Assembly (NCBI GenBank): GCA_963377175.1
Contig: CAUJNA010003774.1
Location: 339,781-403,780, forward strand
Source of the DNA: Effrenium voratum
Lineage: Eukaryota > Sar > Dinophyceae > Suessiales > Symbiodiniaceae
Direction of reading: 5' to 3'
Length of the DNA: 64,000 nt
The notes below the pieces were generated by a model. It saw nothing but the letters and a program-made list of their open reading frames with translations, was not told the origin of the DNA and did not search any database. Position 1 is the first letter of the stretch. Each line of letters opens with the position of its first letter. Below are positions 45,737 through 55,500 of the stretch, piece by piece. The position numbers and the translations under genes are program-made.

Positions 45737-47882
45737 TCAGGCCCCCAGCCTGGCGGCCTTGAAGGCAGGGGCCCGAGCACCCTTGGCCACAGCCCCAAGG
45801 ATGCGAGTGAGCTGCGCAGAGACCTGAGCAAATTGGCTGTCTACCTTCTCGGCGAGCACGTCCTGCTTGGCTTCAAGCCCGCCAACCCGGGCTTCCAGCG
45901 CATCAACTCGAGACTGGGCCACAGCAGGGGCACCACGGTGAAGTGCAGGGGCTGGGCTGGCAGGGGCCAAGTCCAGGGCGGGACCGGGGCTGCAACGAGC
46001 GTTGCTTGCCGGTAGAGTTCCTCAGGGCCGGTTCAAGGGTGAGAAGCACCTCACAGGGGTGGCCAGCTGACAAGAGGGTGAAATCCCGCACAGGAGGGTC
46101 CTGAGAGAACGCAAGGACCCATACAAGGATGCCGGAACGGCGGAATGACCGGAGAGGGATGCACGCAAAGCCGGTGGCTTTGAGGACCGCGTCAACGATG
46201 GCCTCCGGAGTAGCACCAAACGGACGCCCCTCCGCAAGAAAGTTGACCCGGGGCACCAAAGCCCGGTTGACATCAACAAAGCGAGGGTCGTCCTGCAGCA
46301 GAGCATGCCTGGCAGTAGCGAGATGCAGATGGGCTATCCGCACGGCAATCCCACGCTTAAGAGGAGCGAGACCGCAAAACCCATCCAAAGGCCGAGTGAG
46401 GGCCAGGGCCGCCCGAATCCCATCCACAGAGAGAGCCCAAAAGCGATGGACCACTGAGTGGTCCTCAGGTTCAGTGCCACGGGCCAAGAAATCCCGGACC
46501 CGTAACGCATAACAGGACTGCACCGGGTGGGAGGGCTGAGTAAGATCAAGGGTAGCACACAGCTCAGTGAGGGACTGAGTGAGCAGCGCAGGAAAGTCAG
46601 GGAGGAGCCCCTCGAAACACTCAACAACAAGCTCAACAAAATCCGCAGTCTCGATGATGATGGCATCACTCACCTCAGGGCGATACACAATGCCCGGGAA
46701 GAGATGCACCAGCAGCACCTGTCGCTTGTAGGTAACTGCAGCAACAGGATCGAAGACCGTGATCTGCAGGGGTCCATCCACATCCACGTGCGAAGGAAGG
46801 GCAGAAAGGGAGGCCTTGGATTGGCCCGCACCACAAGAGCAGAAGGAGGGCATTGACAGGGCAAAAGGCCAATCCAGCGACCAGGCAACCCAGTTGGCCC
46901 CGTGGAACAACGGAAGGCATGGTCGGGAGGCAGAGTGAGGTGTTCCCACTTGGCGTGGGCCTTCGGTCCATCCGAGCCTGCGGCCCGTTCCTCGGGGACC
47001 ATCTCCTCATCATCGGACACAGAAGGCAGCGCTCCATCTCGTGAGCCGGCACCACCACCAGGAAGGGGAAAGACCCGCAGAGTGATGTGGGCATCTGCCC
47101 ACGCACCAGCAAGGGCAGCATCAGGAACCGCACGCCCTTGCACAAACGGGCGGACGTGCATCAACAAGCGATCAGGCAAAGGGAGGGACCAGATGACTTG
47201 CCTCAGCGTGACAAGCTGTGGAACACTGCGGGAATGTTCCCTTCGCATGGGGTCATGGAAGTGCAGAGTGACCTAGGGTCGGGCTGTGGGAGGAGGTCCT
47301 CAGGCTCACGCGCCGGCACAACAGCAAGGAGATGGCCAGCCAGGTCACCCGCAGGATCCCGGGGCATCCAGACCCGAGCAAAAGAGGAGACCGCAAGGGA
47401 GCCAAGCACGACCGGAGGAAGCCGGGCAGCAAGCAGGAGCAGGGAGACCGCTGCACCAACAGGGAAGATGATCTCCACCCTGAAGCCACCTGGCGAAAAT
47501 AGGGCAGCTCGAGCAGCACCCAGACGATACGGATAGACCATAGGGTGGTATAGCTCATCTCCAACGACCGTGGGTGGACCATCAGTGCTGGCCCGCTGAG
47601 GGACCTGCGGATGGAAGGCGAAATCAATGAGGGGTCCCTGGCCAGGGGCCCCAGGTAGTACCAGCCCCGAACAAGAGCTGCCTGGATGTCAGGGCCCCGA
47701 AGGCGCTGGTGCCAAACCTGCAAGACCACCGGTTCCGGGGGCTCATGAATGAGACCAACCGCATGCAGGAAAATGGCCCAGGGGATGGCCGCCTGAGGAA
47801 CAGAAATCGAGTTACCCAACCCATGGAAGATCTCCGCGAGTGGGGGAACCAGCACCAGCGGGTGGCCCCCCATAGGGCCCAT
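45737..47882 (-). CDS. LINE middle region with coiled coil, unknown function
   Basis: Open minus-strand segments 47253-47882, 46670-47248, 45903-46949 and 45737-45970. The last contains a heptad region (RVDALEARVGGLEAKQDV, EKVDSQFAQVSAQLTRI) typical of ORF1-like trimerising coiled coils. The 46.9-45.9 kb part (HLFPGIVYRPEVSDAIIIE, RPFGATPEAIVDAVLKATG) looks folded but matches no domain I know. The likely role is nucleic-acid chaperone or packaging. No zinc knuckle was seen. Confidence 0.55.
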
Positions 47883-48239
47883 TGGGCTGAACGACCCTCG
47901 AGGGGCTGCAGCTGGGCAAAGAGGCCCCTCTCAGAGAGTGTGCTGACCGCGAGCACATGCTGCTGGGTGTACCGAGCACACGCAAGGGCTGATCGCCAGC
48001 AGGGACACGCTGTTGCAAGACTTCAGCTGGGGCAAGCCGGGGCGCACCAAGAGCCTGAGGAAAGAACTCAGGGTTAGAGTAGTGCTGCAACGTGGCATCA
48101 TCCAGTAACCTGGCACGGTTGATCTCAGGGGCCTCCGCAACCTGAAAGGAAGGGTGAGTCCACGGTGCCGGACGAGGGTCCCTGAAAGTGAGGGACGAAG
48201 GCAGCGCAGCAACCTCAACATCATGCCGCAAGAGGACCG

Positions 48240-49238
48240 CCAACCAGCGACGTCTGGAGCAAGGGCCAAAGACCGCGTGGTCGTGCACCATTGAATGATG
48301 CAGCCGGTACCCCGCCCACTGGATAGTGGCCAACACAACAGGGAAGTGGGGATGAGCAGGCAGCCCATCCACGCATTCCAAGAGAAGGCCCAATGGGGCT
48401 GCAGCGCGAGCCCAAGCAAGGGCAGCGATGAACGTAAGGCCATTGGGATCAGCAAGCCCATCCTGATCCCCCGCACGAGACCAAGGTGGGCACGGGGGGG
48501 AGGCGGTAGCCACATGGGAACCAATCCAAGGAGCGACATGGAAAAGGCCCACATCCGACACATCCGCTAGGACCGCAATCTGGGCCGGGGTAGGCTGCCA
48601 ACTGGACAACTGCGAAGGGAGCACGCTGTGCACATCCAGAGTGGCAACCTGGGCAGCTATGGCCATAGCAGAGTGGTCCACAAGCACCCCAGGGGCAATG
48701 TCCAAGCCAGCTGCAGAGCGGATGACCTCCAAGCCCAGCCCTGAAAGGCCCCAGCGAAAAGGTGGGTGACCGCCAAAGGCTCCACAAACGGTGGCTGGGG
48801 ATACACCCACAGGGGGGTTTGCAGCTCCACGCGAGCCTCCCTGGGCATAGTTCCGGGCTCAAGCCACACCTCCCTGGCCCTGAAGTGGGCGAAGGGCCGA
48901 TTGAGGAGGGGCTGGAACTCCTGTGGTGCACGGAGCTCGAACTCAAAACACATGCGGCACTCTCGCGGGGTAGCATGAAGGTCAGGTGGGAGCCCCGTTG
49001 AGAACAGAGCACAACGCCAAACAGACGGGGCAATCATGGCCACGACCCGAAAGTGCAGATTGGCAGCACCCCTCCATGCCAGAGGGTCAGAGTCCTGGAA
49101 GAAAGGACACTCGGAGAGGAGAGCATCCAGGGCACCGATGGCCTCAGCAGGCAAAGAACCAAGAACCCGCAGGACAGAGGGGTCACGCGACAGCATGGCA
49201 ACCAAGGAGGCCACAGAAGGGCAACCAACGCCGAGCAA
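48240..49238 (-). CDS. LINE N-terminal part with C5 cytosine methyltransferase-like domain
   Basis: After an unrecognised N-terminal part (LASLPAEAIGALDALL-like, 49.2-48.8 kb), motif I VTHLFAGAFQGW appears near 48750. A one-base shift then leads into LEVIRSAAGLDIAPGVLVDH. Motif IV is TASPPCPPWSRAGDQDGL, with the catalytic Cys of the PC pair near 48490 and the usual SxAG..GL. Motif VI is LLECVDGL (ECV for ENV). Motif VIII is HAVFGPCSRRRWLAVLLR (48240-48300). The order and spacing match C5-DNA methyltransferases. Asn-to-Cys in motif VI is unusual. DNMT domains in Symbiodinium retrotransposons have been reported (de Mendoza et al. 2018); activity of this copy is unknown. Confidence 0.78.
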
Positions 49239-50333
49239 CGCAAGACCAACGCACCACAGCCGAGGGGGCTGTGCAAGGCACAGACGGGGCTGCCAGGGAT
49301 GAGTACCTGGCTTTGTTGACGCCCAACCGGCTGGGAGCAGCCTAGCGGGGCCCTGGGTGCGCCACTCCCTGAGCTGAATGGGTTTGGGCCAGACAGCTAT
49401 AAGGGAACTCTTTTTTCTGTACTCTATTTTAGTAGGGGAACCTTCCCCCCCAAAAAAAGGGAGAGGGCACTACTGGGGGACCTAGCCATGGATCTCCATG
49501 TCTTTCCCTTAGCGCGGCAAACTGCATCAGCGCGTGACCATCTGAAGCATCTGCTTAATAAACACAGCGCATGCCCAATCGCTTCGAAATCCTGTGAGGA
49601 AATTATCTTGCACCTGGGTCGCGGGCTGTCTGGATTCAATCGGGCCGCAGCCTGGCCAGCAAGGCTCGATAGGGTAGGAAGCTTGCAGCGAAGGGAGTCT
49701 GGTTCGATTCCACCACGCAGCCAAGCGGCTCTGGGCCCATCTGGCAACAATTGATGTGGCCAAACTGCGAATGCAAAACCTTCCCGTGGAGGATCAGCAG
49801 CATCATGCAAGATGACTTGCCAGCTGCCCCTTCCCCTTCGGTGGGTAAATGCCAGCAACCCCCCAAATTGAATCCAACCAGTGTCTAAATACGGCGACAT
49901 TTTTGTTGCTAACCACACAGCGACCGACGTGAGGCGAATCGCCTGAGCGCGCCTCCCAAGCGATGAGCGCCTCTCCAGTCTGCCCCAGGCTCTGGTGAAG
50001 CTCCTGTGGGTTCGGGAGGGACTCCCTCCCGAAAGCAAGAGGTTCAACGTAGGCTTCAGCTTGGCGGATTCATCATGATGCCAGCCAGGTGGCCATTTCA
50101 GATTTGCAGGGGTCAAAATGGGAACCATGAACCTAGCCGTTGTAGCTAACAAGGAAGACCAAGCTTGGCTTGTTCCCAATAGAGGCAGAGCGGCTTTGTG
50201 TCCGAGCCAACAACAATCCACGACTGGGGCCCCCGCCGCAAGCAGAAGATGCAGCGATGAGGCCTCCAAAGGTGGCGCCAGCTTGGCACCTGTGCGCATT
50301 GTGGAAGTGTGGGTCTTGAGGATCTTTGTGAGC

Positions 50334-50480
50334 ATATTCCCCCTGCTGTAGGGGGGAGGGTGGTTGGGGGGCCCGCAATTCCATTTATCCAGTCTTCCCA
50401 GTACAAGGGGAAATGGAACCAGAAATGGATTTCCCGGGGTCACCCCCCTCCCCCAATTCCATTTTTAAGGGGTGGGGATG
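50334..50480. mobile_element. Dispersed G/C-run repeat with CATCCCC inverted ends, copy 2
   Basis: It shares CCCCCTGCTGTAGGGGGGAG, CAATTCCATTTAT, AGTCTTCCCA and GGGGTGGGGATG with 2283-2420. Confidence 0.55.
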
Positions 50481-51009
50481 TAATTCAACTATGGTTGAAT
50501 TGAGAGGTTCCCGAAGTAAAATTCATGGCCGATGAAGTCACATGACAAGGTGCAAAAGTATTAAGAAGTAAGGTGCCATTTGATGCGTGAATCCCATGAG
50601 TGTGTAGCATTTACCCAGGATCAACAGATTCAAAAAAGTCACTGTCCAGTCCATGTTGCCATGGCACCTGACGTTTCGGGGTCCTGGAAGTTCATTTTCT
50701 TTTAAGACGGACTCTCTGGCAGATTCCTGCCAGGAGGTTACTTTAGAATTTGGTTTGATGGCGTGCGATGCTCAAGCGCTCACCAGTTGATACTTTTGTG
50801 CCGGCACGTGGCCATATGGGTGTGCTTTTGTATGGTACCATTTTGAGGTGTGCTTTCTAAAAGAGCGGTACGCCGTGGGGGCGGTGTTGTTGCGTGTGTT
50901 TAGTATTTGTGTTGTTTGTTGAGCAAGCGAGCATCTGCTGCAACGCCTTGAAGTTTTGAGTCAGGTAGCCGAACTGTGGGCGTGATATGCGTGATCTTGG
51001 ACACATCAG

Positions 51010-51170
51010 TTCTGGCCAGGCTCTATTTGGATGGCTCGCTGCGCGCGGTCAAGGTCCAAGTCACCGGGATCCATGTCAAACGCAATGTCAAAGAAGTGCT
51101 TGATGGAAGGCGTTGTGCTACCGAGAGGCTTCCAGGGCAGCTCAGCAGAGATAGGTCCAGGAGGCATGGG
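51010..51170 (-). CDS. Candidate exon
   Basis: The minus strand reads WKPLGSTTPSIKHFFDIAF then DMDPGDLDLDRAQRAIQIEP. It is protein-like, and the end recalls a TPR helix. It lies between confident TPR exons of the same strand, so it could belong to that gene. The stretch 50485-51000 holds nothing I can support. Confidence 0.35.
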
Positions 51171-51379
51171 GCCAACGTGGGTGTGCTCCGGAAGATGAAT
51201 GAGCGACTTGCAGGCGTCGGTGGCCCAGGGGTGAAGTTGGATGCATCAAAGGCAGCCGTGGATGTCTAAGATGTCTAGGATACACGTGAGATATCAGTAA
51301 CCAGTTTGGAGGCGAATGCTGCTGATCATACTCTCTTGATTTGTTGCTGCTCTTTGCTTGTTTTTTGTTGGCTTTTGAT

Positions 51380-51930
51380 ATCTCCAAACCCCAAAATCCA
51401 GAAACGACTCGAGAAATTCAAAAATCAAACATACCAAAAATGAAGACCCCAAGTCTCAGGTATCTGGTCTCATACGAGGGGGTTAGGGTCTGCATCTTTG
51501 GTTTTGTTGACTTTCTCTAGGTTTCTTTGTTTGCTGGCTTCCCCAAACCCTGAAATCCAAAAAACATCGCGAAACCAACCGAAACAAACAAAGATGTCAG
51601 GTCTCATATGAGGGGATTAGGGTCCGCATTGTACTTGTTCGTGGTCTCGATGTTTTCAGGTTTTTGGCATCCAAAAATCCCAGACGCATCGAGCATAAAA
51701 CAAAGATGCAAATGCAAACCCCAAGTCTCAGTGTCAGGTCTCACAGCAAAGGGTCAGGGTCTGCACATTTTTGCTTTTGTTTGTCCGCGTCTGTTTTCAC
51801 GAGTTGGTTTCGTCTTTGACGCCCCAAACCCCAGAAACCAAAACGACTTGAGAAAACAACATGCAACAAACATACAAACTCCAAATCAGGGGTCAGTCTG
51901 TATCTTTGTTTTCATGTGTTTCGTTTAGTG
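51380..51930 (+). repeat. Diverged tandem repeat, period about 135-150 bp
   Basis: GGTCTCATACGAGGGGGTTA, GGTCTCATATGAGGGGATTA and GGTCTCACAGCAAAGGG recur at about 51466, 51600 and 51737, with a weaker fourth copy near 51886. They alternate with T-rich (GTTTTGTTG, TTTCTTTGTTT) and CCCCAAACCC blocks. No gene. Confidence 0.65.
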
Positions 51931-52213
51931 TACTCGAGCTGTTTTGTGGCTTCTTGCCAAGCAAACAAAAAAATCGGCCCCATGGCATGCCTGCAACATG
52001 GCATGCCAAAAAGCAACAGCGCGAGTTGCTCACATGGTCTAACAAAATGTTTGTTAGCTGCTCGCTGACCGCTGAAACCCACGCCAGCACGGCCACTCGC
52101 CATGCGCAGCGCCGCGGCGCGCCTCTGCTGATTGCCCCGATGGCCTCGCTGCTGCGGCCTTCCTGCCGAAAAACATGACGAGGCCAGGTTGCCTCCGTCG
52201 AAACGATCAGATG

Positions 52214-52349
52214 CTAGGCCCTCCAGTAGAGAGGTTCGAATCAGTTGGTACCTTTTTCCTTTTCTTTTTTCCTTCCTTCTGTAGTCTATTTTAAGAAGGG
52301 AACCTTCCCAACCAAAAAAGGGAGAGAAGGGCACTACTGGGGGACCTAG
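52214..52349. mobile_element. CTAGGTCC MITE, copy 2
   Basis: 136 bp from CTAGGCCCTCCAGTAGAG to GGCACTACTGGGGGACCTAG. It is flanked by a perfect 4-bp direct repeat GATG (52210-52213 and 52350-52353). The body shares TAGTCTATTTTA and GGGAACCTTCCC with the other copies. Non-coding. Confidence 0.85.
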
Positions 52350-52559
52350 GATGGGTTACCAAAACTCATGGTACCCCACAGCGCCTTCAAAAGCAGCTGT
52401 CCGTAGCCTCGAATCAGGCCCAAGTTGCCCGGGGCTGACTGGAGGGCCACCTGAAAAGATTGGCCGCGCCATGTGCAATCCCTGCTTGACAATCTTGGAA
52501 CGCCTCCTTTTGTTTCCTTCAAAGAGATGCTTGATTGAAATCATCTCCCATTGGCCAAC

Positions 52560-55500
52560 TCAGGCGCAAGCGCGGTACACCTCAAGGGCATCTTTGATGC
52601 GATCCTTCCTGACGTACATCTGAGCCTAGCAACGAGCAAGGCACATCCATGACAGCATCAATTTGCCACCAATACATGACTCTTTGTTCAATATGTTGAG
52701 CAGCTGCCATGCAACATGCTGGGTGCAATGCCAATGATCTGGCAACATCAGCATCAGGAGGGCCGTCACCATGATGAAAAGCCTGGCCGGCTGGTCAACA
52801 AGGAAGCCGCTAAGCACCTGAACTACTGATTCAGCGCACTCCTCATCAGCAGAAGTGTAGACCGGTGCATGTTAACATGAAACTTCCATGTAGTTCAACC
52901 AACTTCATTGCCATAGAAAACACTCGGCCCTAAATCTTATGGCACGCGTGCGAACAATAATGCCTCTTCTACCTGCGGCAAATTGTAAACCAAATGCGAG
53001 TGAGGAAGCCCTTCTATGCCTTTAATTCTCCTTGCGAGATCTGTGCTCTGGCACATTGATAAACCCCAGTCCTCCTCAAAGAACTTTAAAGACTCGTCGC
53101 GGCGGTCTATGACGAGGCCTGCCTGCACGTGGGGCTTGGGATCCCTCACATACGGAGATGCCCACCGATTTGCAAGTCCTGCAACAGTCACCCGCTTACT
53201 CCACCTCCAACTTCTGCCAAACAGCACGCGACCGAACGGCAACTGGATGATCTTAATCTGGCGCCTCGGCAATGTCACGAAGCAGTTGCCGTGAAACGCG
53301 TCCGCATTCGCGGGCCTGGGCATGCATAGACATGGCACTGAGGCAGCGGAACCGTGGTATCAAACATATCTTGTGGCGGGCGGTTTCCTGCTGCAACCGC
53401 TGCGAGGTGACGCCTCTGGTCGTGCGTTTCTCAAACACCCACCTTGGCCTGCGTGCTTTGCAAGCCCCTTGGAAAACGAGCGATGAGAAAGTGGGAGAAG
53501 GGCGGCGGCAGAGCTCAGAGCGACCTTCCTGCCACCAGCTGTGCATTGTTGAAGTGGACGGGCTGTTGCGGAGCCAAAGCGGATGCAGCATTTGGCAAAG
53601 CACCCAAAGGAGCCAGTCAACATGCGATGGCAACTGCCCATTGGGGATGGCTTGCAGCGCATGTGAAGCGCGTCTCCGAAGTCCTTGATGCATTGACAGT
53701 TTCGACCCAGCCGCCGCTGTGCCGACAGGTTGCCGCAGGAGAAAGAATGAATGCCTTGCCCGCAATCCCAACAAGACTCACAATACTGAATGTACCCTCT
53801 CAACATGACCCTGCAACGAATCAACTCGAATCATAGTCCATTCAGCTTCCCTCTACTTGGTTTGGATTGGTGGTTTGGCAAGAACCCGGGGTTCAAATTT
53901 CCAAACAACCAATCACAACCATGACAGGCAAAGGCTTCCGGGTTGATCCGGGTATCTGAGGTGCCCTGCGCAGCTCACAGCTTCTGAGAGCCAGGAGTGG
54001 CGCTCCACCTAAGGCATAAGGAAAAACATGGCGTGGGCGCGGCGAAAACCAAAGGAAGGTCGGAAACGAAGACCAACACAGGGGCAACACCCCGCCCAAG
54101 AAGAGCAACCATGAGGCAATGCGATGCATGAATCAGCTACACTGCCTGTCTGTTGCTGTCGATTTTCGTGGTCGGGATGTTTTGGCCTCGCGTATTCCGA
54201 GCCCAAACCAGGTGAAGCTAAATATGAAGTTATGCACAGCTTTTGGTCCCCACGGATCGCATTCCAATGGACACGAGCACATGTCAATACAAGTGATAAA
54301 GTGAATTGGAATTTCTCACACGCCCCTGAGATGCATGCCCTTTCATATTTTTAGGCCAGACTGCATCGGGAAGCCCGCGAACACTGAAACTTTTAGCTAG
54401 AGAGGACCCGAGCTCTTCGAAATCGCCATAGCAAACGGTGGCCGCTTGAGGTGAGGCACTGGGGAGCGACTGCCATCTGCCAGCTCAGTGAGAATGTCGA
54501 CACCTCGGCAAGGCTGGCTCTGGAAAGCTTCAGCTAAGAGTAAGGACTCCCGCTCACCAACAAGCCGAGCCTAAACAAACCAGCTTTAACCTCGCAAGCA
54601 CATCACCTTGAAGTGCCAAATGCATGAATCCCGATCAGCCATTCATCGCGATTCGCTTCCACTTTCCCGGCCCTCATTTTTTTTAAAAAAAATAATGTTG
54701 CTATAAAATCCAAAGTTGTCGGATGCTGATGAGGAGGCATTCGCTTGCTTTTCTTTGCAGGCTCAGGCTCGTGCAGCGTTGGGGATCCACCTGCCGCAAA
54801 ATACGAAGGGTCTCCTGAGGCTGGAGCAACTGCTTGGAAGGATGAACGTTCAGCCGACAACTCCGACAAATAAAGGCCGCATGAGAATGGAACGTGAATC
54901 GCTAGCTATCCCATGCGCAGCCCCTTGGCCCATAACTGACCTACGGATCCATTCCTCAGCATGTCTCCGATAGTGCCATCTTGTCCGATCAGGTGCCTAC
55001 AACAAGGACATTCCAGCAGTTCCTGCAAAACCGTGCAGTTGTCTGCATAGTTTTCTGTGGGTACACCGCCTTGGCAAGACGGACAGGGAACTTCTACTAT
55101 CAAGCTTCACCATGCTTGGATGGTTGGGTTCAAGGAATGACGTGCTCCAGAAATTGCAAAAAACTTTCAAGCGCGGCCTGTCACGTCCTTCCCGCACCGA
55201 CGGCTCACTTTGGCCAAATTGCAGTCTCCGGGATATGCTGGGCAAATCCCACTCTGCACTCTTTGTCCCACTGATACCCCGTTGTTGCGGCTTTTTACTC
55301 AAAACCTCCCCCCCCCCCAAACAAAAACAAAAACGCTCAGCCATTGTGGGCGCGCAACCCGGAGAAAAAAAACAACGACTCCACAGAAAACCAGTTCGGA
55401 TATGATGTCTCCGGGATATGGTAGGCAAATCCGGCTATATGATTTTGCTTGGGAAACCACCCAAAAAAACCGTTCAGCCCATTTTGGGTCCGCCATCCGA

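Larger units (their letters stand above)
40387..49398 (-). mobile_element. 9.0-kb non-LTR (LINE) retrotransposon encoding a DNMT-like domain
   Basis: Flanked by a 16-bp target duplication, ATAAGGGAGCTCTTTT at 40371-40386 and ATAAGGGAACTCTTTT at 49399-49414 (15 of 16). Coding order on the minus strand: unknown N-terminal part, DNA cytosine methyltransferase-like domain, unknown middle region, coiled coil, APE-type endonuclease, reverse transcriptase, RNase H. There is no poly-A tail at the 3' end (40387). The last 0.6 kb has reiterated GGGGCCAGCCCCCCACA-type blocks. CpG content is high. The reading frame breaks several times by single bases. The APE plus RNase H layout fits the broad I/R1/Tad-like groups; the clade was not determined. 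Confidence 0.88.
40345..49485. mobile_element. CTAGGTCC MITE, copy 1, split by the LINE
   Basis: The left half (40345-40386) begins CTAGGTGCTGCAGTAGAG; the right half (49399-49485) ends GGCACTACTGGGGGACCTAG. Joined, the halves match the intact copies at 52214-52349 and 57046-57156. The whole is flanked by CCAT on both sides (40341-40344 and 49486-49489), a 4-bp target duplication. The MITE lies 42 bp upstream (minus-strand sense) of the TPR exon 40201-40303. Confidence 0.85.

Noticed and set aside
49424..50443. 339-codon minus-strand open frame
   Set aside because: It runs through the dispersed repeat at 50334-50480 and the MITE end at 49485. A short stretch (about 49.6-50.1 kb) is protein-like but I cannot support a gene.
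51466..51620. TTAGGG units suggesting an interstitial telomere
   Set aside because: Only isolated units within a longer diverged repeat; no tandem telomeric run.
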